Of a DNA stretch of 64,000 bases, positions 22,628-35,690 are shown one piece after another (the stretch's first letter is position 1; every line of letters starts with the position of its first letter). The notes beneath the pieces were generated by a model. It was not told the DNA's origin and made no database searches. It saw only the letters and a program-made list of their open reading frames with translations. A program made the translations under genes and the position numbers. The stretch is from NCBI GenBank assembly GCA_019454045.1, contig SKCR01029088.1, positions 1 to 64,000 of the forward strand, read 5' to 3'. Origin of the DNA: Zanthoxylum bungeanum (Eukaryota; Streptophyta; Magnoliopsida; Sapindales; Rutaceae).

Positions 22628-23946
22628 TGTTGGGAAGCGGCCGCGAGTGCGCAGCGGAAAATTTAATAAATCAAATTAAGATGATGATATCCCTTTGCCC
22701 AAGACCCATTTGTTTTGATTATTCTACAAGCCTAGGCATGTTACTATATATTCTAAGCATAAAACTCATAAAACATGCAGAGTACATAAACCTAAACATG
22801 CTAACTATCATAAGAACTCTAATTAAAATAAAGAAAGAAAAAGACTTACTTGAACCGAAGACTTTTCCAGTCCTCCCTCCAATCTACAAGCTTTTCTCGA
22901 ACTCAGCAAGCTCTTCCATATTCCAAAGAGCTACCCAAGTGTGTGGCCTCCAAATATGCACACACCAAAGCAAAAACTCAACGGCAAGACTACGCCTTGA
23001 GTGCACGGGTATTTTGCCCTTGGTGCTAGCCTAGGCAAATACCTCAAAACTTTTAACTCGAGGTTCCTCTAGTCAATTAGACTTAAGGATCCTCAAAATC
23101 AGTGGATTACTCTTAAACTTTAGAGTTGCTCACTTATATAAACCCAATATATGAAAGGTTTGGTGCAAAAATTTGTAAAGAATTCATTGGGTTTATATAG
23201 GTGCTCCAAAGACAACAAAATTAATTAAGAATCCAATGTGGGATAAAAGCTAATTTAATCTTAGCCATTGGATCTTTTAGTGGTTTAATGAGATTATAAA
23301 ACGCTAATAAGAGTTTGGGCCAAATTGGAATTCAAAATAAATAACAATAAAAAAAATTACTATTCACGATACTATTCACATTTTTTTTATTTATTCCAAT
23401 TCCCAAGGTTCCCCTATCGTCATTCACCAATCCCTAAGCCACTATGGAACCTCATAAATGATCTGTTCAATAATTAAACACATTGAACCATTTATGAACA
23501 CTTCCTACAGCAATCATATATGCTGTTAAATTTATACTATGCACTATTAACCATTGATTTCGACTTTGTTGTGTGTGACCTTTTGGGTTCCCCTCAAGTT
23601 GGACATGAAATGAATCGCGATAATTTAATCGAACATAAATTATACTCCGATCAGATGGTCGTTCGATTTTAATGACCAAAGTTGACATCTAGCAACATGC
23701 CAAGACCCCCAAATGAGAAGGAAAGATATATACCCATTATGTATGCGATTTATATATGATACGGTCCCTCACCTCACTGTATCCCCGCCTATTGACCTAG
23801 GGTACGGAAAGTGTCTACCCATATGGTCAAAGGTATGATGTTGATAGTTTCATGAATCGTGCTAACCCAAGAATCTCACATGATTCTTCCACTGCGGCCG
23901 CAGTCTCAAGCACTAATCACAAATATCAACCCGCGAACTGGAATAC
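22628..23946 (-). repeat. Partial LTR of inverted family A
   Basis: It starts at the primer site with TGTTGGGAAGCGGCCGCGAG on the + strand (the LTR end) and matches LTR A1 back to about 2325. The distal U3 is missing where family G sequence begins. TATA (reverse of CTATATAAACC) lies at about 23190-23200. Confidence 0.9.
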
Positions 23947-26008
23947 TGTTGATTTCTAATTAGGTCCCAAGAATAATCAAACAAGCATGAAACAAGTGAA
24001 TACACAAAGGAGAATGGCAGAAAAATACTCACAATGATCGGTTTGGATGCTACGAAGAACATAAGCCTTCAAGCTCCCTCAAAGGTCACGGTAGTAGCTT
24101 CTCCTTGCAGTGGGCTGCTCGGTTGTGGCTCATTTTGCTCCTCCAAGATTCGGCCATTGATGACCTCCATTGAAGCTCCAAGCTTCAAGCTTCCAACCTC
24201 ACGAAATCGGTTCCCTATCACCTTAGGAAGACTCAAGTGTGTGCTAGCACTTAGATTTTGGAACAAAATCATCACATTTCTTCTCCTTGTTGCTCGACAG
24301 AACCAGAAAAAGGGAGAAGAAAATGGCTCCAAGCCGAGAGAGAAGAAGAGGAAAATTGGGTTTCCTTGAAACCGTGAAATTGGAGAGAGATGGGGGAAAT
24401 AAAAAAGTGTATTTGGTTTTTATAATTTCCAAAATTAATAAACCATTTACCATTTTTAATTCCATAAAGTAAGCATTAAATGTTTGTTAATCAATACACA
24501 TCAACTCACATCAATCAATTGTCAACTTGTCACATCACTCAAAGTGACATTTGATTTGACGTTTGATGTGACTAATGATTTGACGTTTGATTTGACTTGC
24601 GTGCCGCACTCGAATTCGAAATGCGAATGCGTTCACAAACAATCCGGGCTCGGGTTTGCTAATTCCAAATTAAGGAATTTTCCGTTGCGACGCAATTAAA
24701 CGATTACGCCTAGAGAAATCACTATTCACGTCGCAAACGAATTAATTCTAAATTAACTCGTTCGCCCAAATTAAAATCTAATTTCAATTCCGCGTCGAAA
24801 TCCAATTTCGCATAATATATCGAATATATTATTTTATCGATTAATTCCAAATTAATCGTTCTCTCTCTTTAATTAATAATTTATCCCAGATAAAATATCT
24901 CCGTAATTAATCCCAAATTAATTTTCTCTCTCTTCTAATTAATCCCAGATTAATTAAAGTGCGGGTCATACGTCATCGGTGAATCTTCGGGAAGCGACCC
25001 ATGAGATCCCCGGATATGTTGGCAGTAAATACGGTCGTCAGACTATCCGAACACGTAAGTACCTAGTACTACGTTTATACCGATTTACAAGACAAGGTTG
25101 GCTTCTAGCAAAGCGACATGCCTACCCAATTCTCCAGAAATATCCTTACAGGAATATTTGATCTATATCAAGCGTAGTATACCGTAGTATTGTGTATGTC
25201 GATCCAGTATCGGATGTTCAAGTGCTAGGCCTGGGGCTGGAATTGTGTCTGCCCCGTACGAAGCACATATCGGATGTCTGGCAACTAGTCTCTATAATCG
25301 GATATACATAACCTAGTCATAATATCCCGATAGCTCGAGCATTTAAGAGAACAAGTTCCGTATCCTATGTGACCATCATCTCCATATGACTGGAGTGATA
25401 CTTCCGTCTTAACATCACACCCAATACACTATGATTCTCAATATACCTAGCATTGGCGTACACAGAACCTGTTAAAGCCCTGGACGACCGCAACCAAAAC
25501 ATATTGATTGTCGCAAGTATTAGCGGTGCAAGTCTCAGGTTAAGACCAAATACACCTACCCCGATTGCAGACTCCCATAGACACATAGTCATACTACCAA
25601 TGGGATTCCGCAGGGGTCTATCCAGAGCGAAGCTGTTTCCCGTACCATCGGTAAAACACAACCTCCTATCACACTTGCATGAGTATCCTATACCCAAATA
25701 TATGAGAACTATGTCGTTGTGCCCTCACAATGTGCACAAATGTAATACTAGTCTTTTACATATTTATCGATGTCCAATCTCGATAATACTCTGACTAGGG
25801 ATATTTAATGATTTATCCTTCGTGGACTGATACTGTCTCATATGATTCTCCGTCCAGGAACAAATCATAGGGACCTCCTATCATTTATACATCTAGGTGA
25901 TCTAATCACAAATGATAAGAGTGCAATCTCATTTGTCATATAGTTAATTTGTACAACAACACCATGATCTGTACAAATAGTGACGCTATGGGTCATAATT
26001 GTCCAACA
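23947..26008 (-). repeat. LTR of a minus-strand copia element ('family G')
   Basis: The right end ...GTCCAACA is directly followed by ATCTCCCACTTGG, the reverse complement of a copia polypurine tract, so on the minus strand an LTR starts TGTTGGACAATTATGACCC at 26008. The left border coincides with the break in the family A LTR. A TG there may be chance, so the LTR may be truncated. About 2.06 kb. It contains no gene. Confidence 0.65.
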
Positions 26009-29000
26009 ATCTCCCACTTGGCCTATAGCCAGTCACTCGAGTGTCTGACACCCAAACCATGTACGGTTGGCTTAAAGTGCTGAGAAAAGGTTTTCGTCAG
26101 CGGATTTGTATGAATATCATCGGATGCGATTTATTCGATCATCACATCGCCACGATGTATGATCCGAACGAATCTGATGAATATCGAAGTATTTATCTGG
26201 ATCGTTGATGAGACCATTAATTCTTTAGCATGTGCTGACGCCTAGCTCAGCTGCTAACAGAACTATATCTAATCTAATTAGATTTGTTATCGACCCAAAT
26301 GGCTTATATTGCTGCCTCAGCTGCAGCAATAACCGGCATTTGTTGTTTATTCGATAATAGTATATTGCTTACAAGATTTCCAGCTCACTGTTCCGTTATT
26401 CAAACTTTTATAGTACCATTTTTACGACTTACAGTCATTATCATGAAAGCCAAGCTTTCACCGATTATTTTATGGGAATATCATTTCCAAGAAATGATAT
26501 ATCATCATTACTCAGGACATTCACTGTCAGTGCGCTCTTACTAACCTCCTTATATACACAAGAATTATTTTCATTTTGATTTAAATCATAAACTATTATG
26601 ATTACATCAAAATGACAATTCCAAGAACCTAATGCTTGCTTCAATCCATCTTTGGATCGAATAACCTACAAACCTAGTTTGCTTGTTATGGTTCGACAAA
26701 ACCGTCAAGATGTTGTAAACATCCTCCGAAAGGTTTCCGTTAAGGAAAGCGGTTTTCCCGTTCAGCTGCAATATTTCATAAATGAAACACGCAACATCAG
26801 CAAGCATTGTCGAAATGGATTTACCGTGGCAACAGGTAAAAGGTTTCGTCGTAATCAACACAATGTTGATAACTCTACCTTTTCGCTACAAGCCTAGCTT
26901 AGTACGATGGTATGTTTCCATCCATGTATGTCTTCCTTGAAGACTTATTTAGTACCAATAGGCACAATGCCTTACGGTACGTCAACTAATATCCAAACAT
27001 AGTTGATATACATGGAATCCATATTTGACTTTATGGCACTTTGCCATAATAGGGAGTCGATACCTTGTATCACTTCCTTATACGTAGTCAGTTGATATTC
27101 CTCAATAAGATAGACATCTTTATGAGGTGAGAACAGAAACCCATACCCCAGGTTATTTTCTGATTCTCTCTGACATACGTGGTTCTTGTGTATTCGAAGA
27201 TTATTGGAATAGTTTCATCCTTGATGAACTATTTGTGTTCCATTAGGACTCGGTGCCAGGAATAGTATTACTGCGATTTTCATCGAGTTTTACTATCCTC
27301 CCACTTACCACTGCATATCGGTATTCCTCTCAGGAAAACCGCATGGTGAGCAACAATACATTGTTCTCTCGTGATTTGTATAAGTACAATACTTATGGTA
27401 TCCCTAGGATAACCTACAATTGGCACTTATCCGATTTGGGTTTTAGTTTGGTGTCAACCAAACATATGCCTAGCATACCCAAATATTCAGGAATGAGAAA
27501 CCTGGTTTCTTTCCTGTTCATATCTAATATGAAGTCTGTCAAACAGATTTTTATGGAACCTTATTCAAAATAAGTTCTGCACTGTTTAGCGTATCCGTTG
27601 AAGGAAATGGTAGCTGAGAGCGACTCATGATTAACCTTATCATGTCCAACAAAATTCGGTCTCTCAATTCGGACACACCGTCAAACTGACGTATTCCGGG
27701 AGGAGTCCTCATTGAAAGAATACTATACTCTTTCAAGTATATGCGAGAAATTCATTGCTTAAGTATTTTACATCATGGTCTTACCGTGACAGTTTAATAC
27801 TTTAGCCGATCTGTTTGTCTATTTCATGTTGAAACTTTGAAAGTTTCCGATTTGTATTTCAAAAGAAACATGTAACCATGACGCAATGCCACATCCGTAA
27901 ATGTCACAAAATATTCATATCCACATCTAGCCTAGCTAGACATGAGCCCACTTGCTTCACTATGAACTATGGCTAACAGATCGGTGGCACTGGCACTTTT
28001 ACCAAGTAAATAGTGTTTTAGGCACTTTGCCCAATAAACTAGATTCGTAGACTTTATTTGATTGGAATCAAATTAGTCCTAGTACCCACTCTTCAAAAGT
28101 GTGGATATACGAGTCTTGTTTAATTTGTGTCTTAGACAACAATGCCACATACAAGTTTCAACCTGATCAAATCAGTTTGAGCTATTTGTTTGTCATGTTA
28201 TACGTGTGAGATTTATTTATATTCTAAATATAAATTTTGTTGTTCACATCTAATGTGTTTATCTCAATATCATCTTTATATAATAAAACACTTTAGTGTT
28301 CTAGAATATAAAGGTACACCCGCAGCGGGTTATACGTGATATAGAGATAATGTTTCTAGTCAAACTAGTTACATTATAACAGTTTCCTAATTTACGTACA
28401 TACCCAAAGGGTAGTTCCTAAACTTAGGTATCTACGGTTAAAACAGCGACTTTCGTCCCGTTTTCAATTCGCAGATTAATCTCAATAGAAGTCAGTATCC
28501 TGCTCATAGGAGATTCTGAACATCAGTACATATTTATGTACCACACTAAGTATCTAAAATTCAATTTTAATACTAGTTGTGAACATATTTATGACAAATA
28601 TATTTGAAGTCAGAGCCTTGCTCGTCTTCAATTCCTTCTTGGGATATGTCTTTTTATCTTCCCAGAAGAATATAATGATTTTGCCTTTGCCATTTTCCAC
28701 ACTCCAGAAGCCTTTGGCCAAGCCTTGGCCTTTTGGAATATCGAATTAAGGTGCGCCTTGTGCTACTTGCATTATTGCAAACTTTGACTTTGTCTCCTTG
28801 AGAATAGTCATTAACTCTCCAAGAGTTATCAATTGCAATTTTAGTACTTCTAAAATCTAAACATAGATTTATGAATATCCTTCAATTTCAATATCATACT
28901 TTAAGAATCTAATCCTTAGTTCTGATAAAGAAATTAAGGAGTCTATGATAAGTATAATGGATTAAGCACTAAAGTTATCATTACATGAATATTCCAAATA

Positions 29001-30490
29001 TCATGTTCCACTTATTTCCTTAACTCCGGGCTTAGGCCTAATATATTATTTTATCAAATAAAATAACGTATTATTTTTCTAGGACCATCCTGAAATTTAT
29101 TCCCAATTTGAAAATTAAAGTCGTTTAAATACATTTTCACCCAGGATTATGTTTTAAACACTAATCTTTCAATTATATATTGATTCTAATAGTCCAACTA
29201 TTTAATCAACGATTTGTGGTACTATATATTATAATGATTATTATAGTCCAACTATATACAATCAAATATAATTTAAATTAATTAACCTCAATTATTTTGA
29301 TTACTATAGTCCAACTGTAAAATCAACTATAAATTGAAATTAATTAATATAAATATATTGATTACTATAATCCAATTATATAATCAACTATAATACAGTC
29401 CAACTGTTTATTAAAACAACAATTTTAAATATTAGTCCAACTAACATTTAATTTATCTGACGAAATAATTTGAATGAGCGCGTATGGCAAGTAATTAAAT
29501 GAATATTGCAAATTCAATTCTTGCCTCCCACTATTTTTCAGCGAGCCTCTAACCCTCTGTCGAGTACTCGGGAAATCGTGTTTCCTAATGGGCTAGGATC
29601 CCATTTAATATCTCACAATCTTGACTTTGTCCAACAAATTTTATGATAATTAACTAGGTAGATCTCTAAGATTGATTGGATCCAATCCAATTCCTAGATC
29701 CAGTAGAGGGATATCCAATTCCGAAACATATATCTTATATATGCCAATACATCCAATGTATTACCTAACCATTTTCCTCTGAATCAACTAAGCATTGGCT
29801 TTGGCACAACAAACTTAGTGATCACAGTTAAGCGCGACCCATTGACCATGGAAAGCTTCGTAATCAATGTCGATGGACAAGAAGTGGTCTTGACTTTGGC
29901 CAACAAACCACAACTTGGACAAGACACCAATATGGAACAAAGCTCTCGTGATTCAAACACATCCTCGACGGACAATTCATCCTTTTAACAGTATTGTGTG
30001 GAGTCACGACCCTAGATCTTTTGAGTCTTTTAATTTATTTTCCTTAGTATTTTCTTTTGTTTTATTTTAATTAAGCAATTCCACATTCAACCTACCAAAG
30101 CAATCAAATCCCTTCTCCCTATAATTAGATATCTGTAAATAAATAATAGATTCAATAATTAATAACAACAGTAGAAATTAAGTCCTCGTGTGATCGATAT
30201 TTTTATACTACTTGAATGATACGTGCGCTTGCGTTATACGCGTGTGTTTGCACCGGTCAATGCTTCATTGTAGTCGTGTGCTCACTATGGACCATATTAA
30301 CACTTTAGTTCGTAAGACTTGCTTTCCTGAGGTAATCACCTCCACACATCGTTGTCGAACTAACAACGCCTATGCTAACCATAGCTTCCCAGAACCACGA
30401 TCAACATTTATCAAATACTGCTTAATTACTACTTTTGTGTTCTCCTTGGCAATGTGCTCTATAGTTACAAAATAAAAATTAAATAGAACA
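26009..30490 (-). pseudogene. Decayed copia internal region, family G
   Basis: Minus-strand pol remains in the expected order from right to left. The gag side (about 28600-29000) is barely readable. Integrase fragments lie at 27551-27960 (a block like TPPGIRQFDGVSE and RNRILLDMIRLIMSR). Reverse transcriptase lies at 26607-26861 (FIYEILQLNGKTAFLNGNLS, where the usual QMDVKTAFLNG has lost the catalytic aspartate). Many stops and indels show it is older than families A and F. 29500-30490 is leader-like with no recognised gene. Confidence 0.65.
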
Positions 30491-30755
30491 TATGTATTAA
30501 TTCTTAAAATGGATTATAACCTTACCTTCCCAAAACACTATAAAAACCAAAAACCGGAAAAATTTTCGACCAATGTATTTAAAATAAATAAACCATTCAT
30601 CGAATGAATTATTTTATCGCATAAAATATTTATCAATGCCCACTCAATATGACATTATTTATTTTATTTTTCATGCAGCTCATATATAAAAAGAAACATT
30701 CAGTAATTATCACATAATTTAAAATTAAAAGTTACTTTTCAACCTCAATGCCAAT
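30491..30755 (-). other. Copia leader and primer-site region ('family H', F-related)
   Basis: Wording such as 'CCGGAAAAATTTTCGACCAATG', 'GCCCACTC' and 'CTTTTCAACCTC' matches the leader of family F at about 49064-49259. On the minus strand it begins ATTGGCATTGAGG just inside the LTR, a decayed tRNA-Met type primer site. Confidence 0.55.
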
Positions 30756-31980
30756 TGTAGGAGTTTTTGTACAAAATCTTTACGGAAAAGCTCATCGCGC
30801 AGTGGAATTTGTGCTCAGGTACTGAGATCAGACTTAAAAAGATTTTCTTCTTCTTTCCTTTTGCTTTGGCCGAAACCGCACTCTCTGCACAGTCCCTGAA
30901 TATGCGGCAACTGCATGGAATTAGACAGCCTTGCCAGCGCACTTCAGAAGGTTTCTATATGTCAGAAATAGCTCACATCTATCCCCAAAATTTCTAACTG
31001 ATGTGGGAATATTTTGGAACTAATGGACAAAATTTTCACCACCAAAACAGCCTTTAAAACTGCCCCGAACAGAAGCTACGTGCAAACAGTGCAGTGCTGA
31101 TTTTTCTATTGCAGTGTGTGTGTGTTTATGAAATTCAATAACTAATTTCCTGCAACCAAATCAGTGCTAAATCAGTCCTAAATGAGTCCTCTATAATCTC
31201 GAATTTTTTCACCAAAAAAATCAGAACCAGAACATCCCAAAATTGGCCATTACGTGTGTGCAGTGGGTAAAATATTTGCTCACTGCCATGGACAAGAAGA
31301 AAAAGATAGTAAAGTTGGTTTTTCCTTTGATCTTCCGTGCTGTCTCACCACCAAATAACCTTGAGAGTGGGCTCTTGAATCTCACGAAAAAATTCCTCTA
31401 AACAATTTAGAGAAAATAAATCACAGCACTTTATTTTCTTTTTCTCTCTATAAGAAAAAGATGGAGGCTATGGTTCTTTCTTTTCAACTCTTAAAAATTT
31501 TTGAAACTTGTATCAATTGAAAGTTGTATTTATAAAAGAGAACAACTTCCGTTTTATAGTTGAGATTCGATTGTTTAGTTAATCAAATTATTAAAATTTT
31601 CATATTCCCACACTAATTCTTGAAATTGGCGTGAACCACTAGTTTTTTTTCTATTACTTAATTAATTAAATACATAAATATCTAATATTGGATATTTATT
31701 TAAGAATCAAATATCAAAATTATTTAATCAAAAATTAAATAAATTTCTGTAAATTTATATTTGATTATCCACAATTATGTACATTGAAACTTTATACTAA
31801 ACTATTTAATATATAATTTCCCGATTGTGATTTAGATAAATTATTAATCTCATTAATAATTTTTCATAACTTATAGTTATGTTTGTGAGATCATAATTGA
31901 ACTTTGTAATCATTTTATGGCTCCCTATAGTGTATCGAGATAGCACAAAGACCCAATGGACCTAATTTTCCAAGCTCAAA
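30756..31980 (-). repeat. Partial LTR, family H (related to family F)
   Basis: On the + strand it begins TGTAGGAG and contains 'CGCGCAGTGGAA' and 'GATCAGACTTAAAAAGATTTT', in the order of the family F LTR at 41570 (TGTAGGAACC, CGCGCAGCGGAAGC, GATCAGACTTGAAAAAG). Near the right it has 'GACCCAATGGACCTA' matching 42880-42895. It is cut at 31980 by the family E LTR, after about half the expected length. Confidence 0.65.
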
Positions 31981-34900
31981 TGTAATATCCCGAACTTTTC
32001 GACGTAGTTTTAGAAGGTTTTCGAATTAAAATTAAGGATTTTGAATAAGATGTTATTCGAAAATAAGAATTTATGTGTTGAAAAATAGATCGGAACGTTT
32101 TAAAGTGAAGCTTTGTCATGTTGGAAAACACGTGATTCCGAGAACCGGTTACACGATAACTGTTTATATCATTATACTGGTAAACGTTTCTTGTTTCGAC
32201 TACAAAATAGTAAATGAACTCCGATTGAGATGATTTTGAACCATTGGACTCTTTTTTCCGAGACGAATAATTTTCGTGTTGAACACTTTGAAATTTTGTA
32301 TGACAAAGGCTTCCAAAATACGAATTTCTGTGAAAGCCCCATGACAGAAACCTGATTGCAATTTTGTCCACATCTCACACATGCACCCCCGTCTCCAAAA
32401 TAGAACAAGCGACGGCCTGGTGGAGCCGGCAGCCAGCCGGCCACATCCTACCACCGCGACTCCAGACGCTGCGTCCGGCCACCCTGCATCCAATGGTGGC
32501 CGGTGGCGACACCGAAAATGTCGATAACGGCGTGAAACCGAGGTGATAATACACGGCTTGGGTTTCTCGATCTCGACTCGTCGCTTCATTTCATGGCTGA
32601 GCCACCTATCAAATCGAAGCTCTCAAAGAGAACTACAAGTTGGATGTGACAAATTTTCCATTCCGTGCATGGTGGCATGCGAAATGAGGAAGGAAGCTTC
32701 AGTGAATAGTGACCCACGAATGAACAGTAGCTCCGATCAGAATTTCATCGATTCTACCGCGTTCGTGGGATTGTTTGGAGTCTGTATATGCCCTCGAAAT
32801 CTCGGTAAGGCTTTCTTATAAAAGTCGCTAATTTAAAGTTTTTTCGTTAAATGTTCAGATGTATCCAGTAGCTTCATAGAGTAATGTATTGATATAAATT
32901 GAATTGTTTGGATATAAGTATATTGAATATATATATTTGGTAGAATCTGAGTGAAAACGGAACGAGTTGGATCAATCTGATAGATTAAGTAAGTTTCCAG
33001 TAAAAGTGGGTTTTGCGTGTAATGATGTGTTTTTTATCATAATGATATATATGAGATATATATGATGATACGATATTATTTAGATAATTTCGGACAGGTT
33101 CGGATAGTTCGGGACCCTTCCGTAGCATTTGTAAAAAATTTCGGAAGATTTTCCCAAAATGCATAAACCGAGGATTCAAGTTAACTAATGACATGAATTA
33201 GTTCGTAATAGTGTTTTAAGTTTATTAGAACTGAAACCATTGAAATTGGACTTAATTTGATTGTCCCAGAAAGATCCAAAATTTTATCTTAATTAACTCA
33301 AGAATTCTATAAAGTTACGATTCTGACGGTGTTTCGCCATTTGTTTTGACATATTTGACTAAGACCAGGAGTGCTCATGAAGCTAGGTAAGTAATACATG
33401 CTATGAGTACTTGAATGTGGATTTTCATTTAATATATATATATATAGAAGATTGAAGTGTTTAGGATAAAGACGAGGACAGTTAAGAGATATTCTTGAGA
33501 ACAAAGTTCGAGATTACGTATGGTTAAGATAATCGACAACCACATGTATTGATCTTTGTTATTAATATGATATGAAGTGAGATATGAGATGAGCTTAATG
33601 TTTAAATGTATGTATGGATGTATGCAACTGTATAAATCGGTAATGGTATGTATACGTAAATGTAAATATATATATATGTATGTATAAGTATATGTATAAG
33701 CACATGTATAAGTATATGTATAAGCACATGTATAAGTATATGTACATGTATTCGTATATGCATGTGATGAGGAGATATGTATATTTTGAGTATACCGAAT
33801 CGATAAATGGAATAAGTTTGATTCTTGAATTTGTGCGAGCATATGTGTCTGAACGTTTTATCAATTAGTTTGTTATTGACTCATGCGATTATCGCTATAA
33901 ATGTTAGATTGGTTATGTACGATAAGAAAATAGTATAAGCTAAGTTCTTCCCGAATGGATAAGTATAATTGATAAGTTTCTATTTTAATATTTCCAGATA
34001 GAAATTCTGAAACTCAGTATGTTTGATTGATAAGTGAAATATACGAGGATGGTTAAAGTTAGAGCATTTAAATTCATAGTAACGTATACAGAAACGTATG
34101 TATGTATATCAATATTTGGATGATGACTCAGAGTGTCTGTCGTGTGTATGAGAAATAGTGTGATGAGTTCGTGTTATGTGATATGTACACTTGTATGTTT
34201 GTTTGATTGGTTGATAATTTCGTGGAGTAATAGCCGAGCTGGTTAGGAATTCGTTCGGATGACATTCATCTCATACCTATTCTAAAATAGGTAATGAGTC
34301 TCGTACGAGTATTGTATGTGTAAGCGAGCCGTATGTATGTGTTGTTTGATGATGTGTTGTTTGATATATTGATTGTTATATGTGCTTTATTATCGGTTGC
34401 ATGATGATTGTATGTATGTCTGAGTCTATGTATGTGTATGATAGAACTCGTAATATGTATAGACATTGTATGATTATGTGAAATGAATGAATGATGTGAA
34501 AACTGATGTGAATATCATATGTTATAAAGTGTTTTTACTAAGTTGTATTAGTATGTACGTATATCTGAAAAAATATGAAATTGTATTTGCATGTATATAA
34601 GAGAAGTGTGTTGTGGTATGTGTGAATGCATATAAATCCCGAATGTTAAGTTATTGTAAGATTATCATGATTAAAGAAAGTTAAAGAAAGTTTATTTTGG
34701 AATTGAAGTAAGTTTGTTTTGGTATTGAAGATAGTTTGTAACTGAATAGAAGAAAGTTTGACTGATTTACCGATTTTATGATATTTTGATTGATTTACCG
34801 ATTTGATGATATTTCAAAGATGTTTACTCATGATAAGTATAAATATGTGACTTTATGCTTCATGTGATTGGAATGTTTTCGATGTTATATGACGTACTTT

Positions 34901-35353
34901 GTGATATTCGAATATTGTTTTGAGTGCTTTAAATGTCTGACCATTAGATTGACAACATGTAAATATGTAAATATGAAAATTTGACATGCGTTAGAGAATA
35001 AAGAATAATAAAAAGTTGATAACTTTGAACTCGTAACAACTTGATTGTTCTGAAAAGTTTATGATATACTTGACTTATATGTTTGTTTGTAGTTCTAGCA
35101 TGGTTACTTACTGAGTTTTATAACTCATACCAACCAGTTTGTAGTTTTGCAGGTTGGCTCCAGATAGGTCAACCACATCAGATTTGGAATTTATACTCGA
35201 GACGCGGATCACCGAAGTTGCAGTCACTCTCGCAAGTGTCCTAGGAAAAGTTTTTAGAGGTTTAGGATTTTGATTAATATGTTATTTGTCGTGCTGAGCA
35301 TGATGTTTGTATATATTAAGTAAAAATTTTGATTACTTATGATGTTGTGGGCA
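31981..35353 (+). mobile_element. Long gypsy LTR, family E (+ copy, 3' truncated)
   Basis: It starts TGTAATATCCCGAAC and is collinear with the reverse complement of 58064-62290 (without its nested insertion). Shared landmarks are the ACACGTGATTCCGAGAACCGG block, a GC-rich island (32400-32530), 'AATAGTGACC...GAACAGTAGCTCCGATC', the Tekay-like words TTACTTACTGAGTTTTATAA (35105-) and CTCGCAAGTGTCC (35223-). It ends at GTTGTGGGCAC near 35353, where the minus copy continues for about 270 bp, so the 3' end is lost. No coding capacity. Confidence 0.8.
33660..33750 (+). repeat. TA-rich minisatellite, about 24-bp unit
   Basis: AGTATATGTATAAGCACATG with small variation repeats about 2.5 times inside the family E LTR, preceded by (TA)n and TATG repeats. 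It produces spurious Tyr-rich frames on both strands. Confidence 0.8.
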
Positions 35354-35690
35354 CATAATCCTTATACAATAACACATAATTAATTAATTATAAAATAAAC
35401 TAATCTCATATAGATGCATCATAATCAACTAACGAACACAATGTATATAATAAAGATAATTATAAAAAATTAGAACCCTAATTTTTTAGAGAGATTAACT
35501 TAAATTAAGTGAAAGTGATTCAAATATAAAGAAAAATAAAGAGTTATGGTTTAATAAAAGAGGGAATAAAAGTTACTTTGTGAAAAATTGGAGTTTTGTT
35601 TGATTATTTGTAGCAAACTTTTGAGAAAAATATTGTAGAGAAAAGTTGAGAAAGAGAAGAGGAGAAAGAAGAATGGGGAGTATTGGTGGT
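35354..35690. other. Spacer, nothing recognised
   Basis: AT-rich single-copy-looking sequence between the family E LTR and the palindrome cluster. I see no gene, LTR end or tandem repeat. Confidence 0.5.

Larger units (their letters stand above)
19042..23946 (-). mobile_element. Copia family A, inverted copy, truncated at both ends
   Basis: On the minus strand: partial 5' LTR (23946-22628), primer site, leader, gag, protease and integrase, then an abrupt end at 19042 within the region matching 7183 of the + copy. Reverse transcriptase, RNase H and the 3' LTR are missing. The LTR lacks about the first 620 bp of U3. Reading frames are better kept than in the + copy (zinc knuckle, protease and integrase core are open over long stretches). 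Confidence 0.9.

Noticed and set aside
24034..24472. Overlapping frames on both strands in the family G LTR
   Set aside because: They match no family I know, overlap each other on opposite strands and lie within an LTR.
25365..25794. Frames of 110 and 113 codons on opposite strands
   Set aside because: Antisense pair within the same LTR, with no domain motif.
29750..29988. Open frame on the + strand ending NTSSTDNSSF, with FGTTNLVITVKRDPLTMESF upstream
   Set aside because: I do not recognise it. It lies in the leader region of a decayed minus-strand copia element, and an open frame also exists on the opposite strand (29784-29975), so it is probably chance.
30212..30475. 87-codon frame MNDTCACVIRVCLHRS on the + strand
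   Set aside because: It is antisense to a copia leader, has no motif, and no matching frame is seen in the family F leader.
33595..33868. Tyr/Ile-rich and Met/Tyr-rich reading frames on both strands
   Set aside because: They are translations of the TATG/TATA minisatellite inside the family E LTR.
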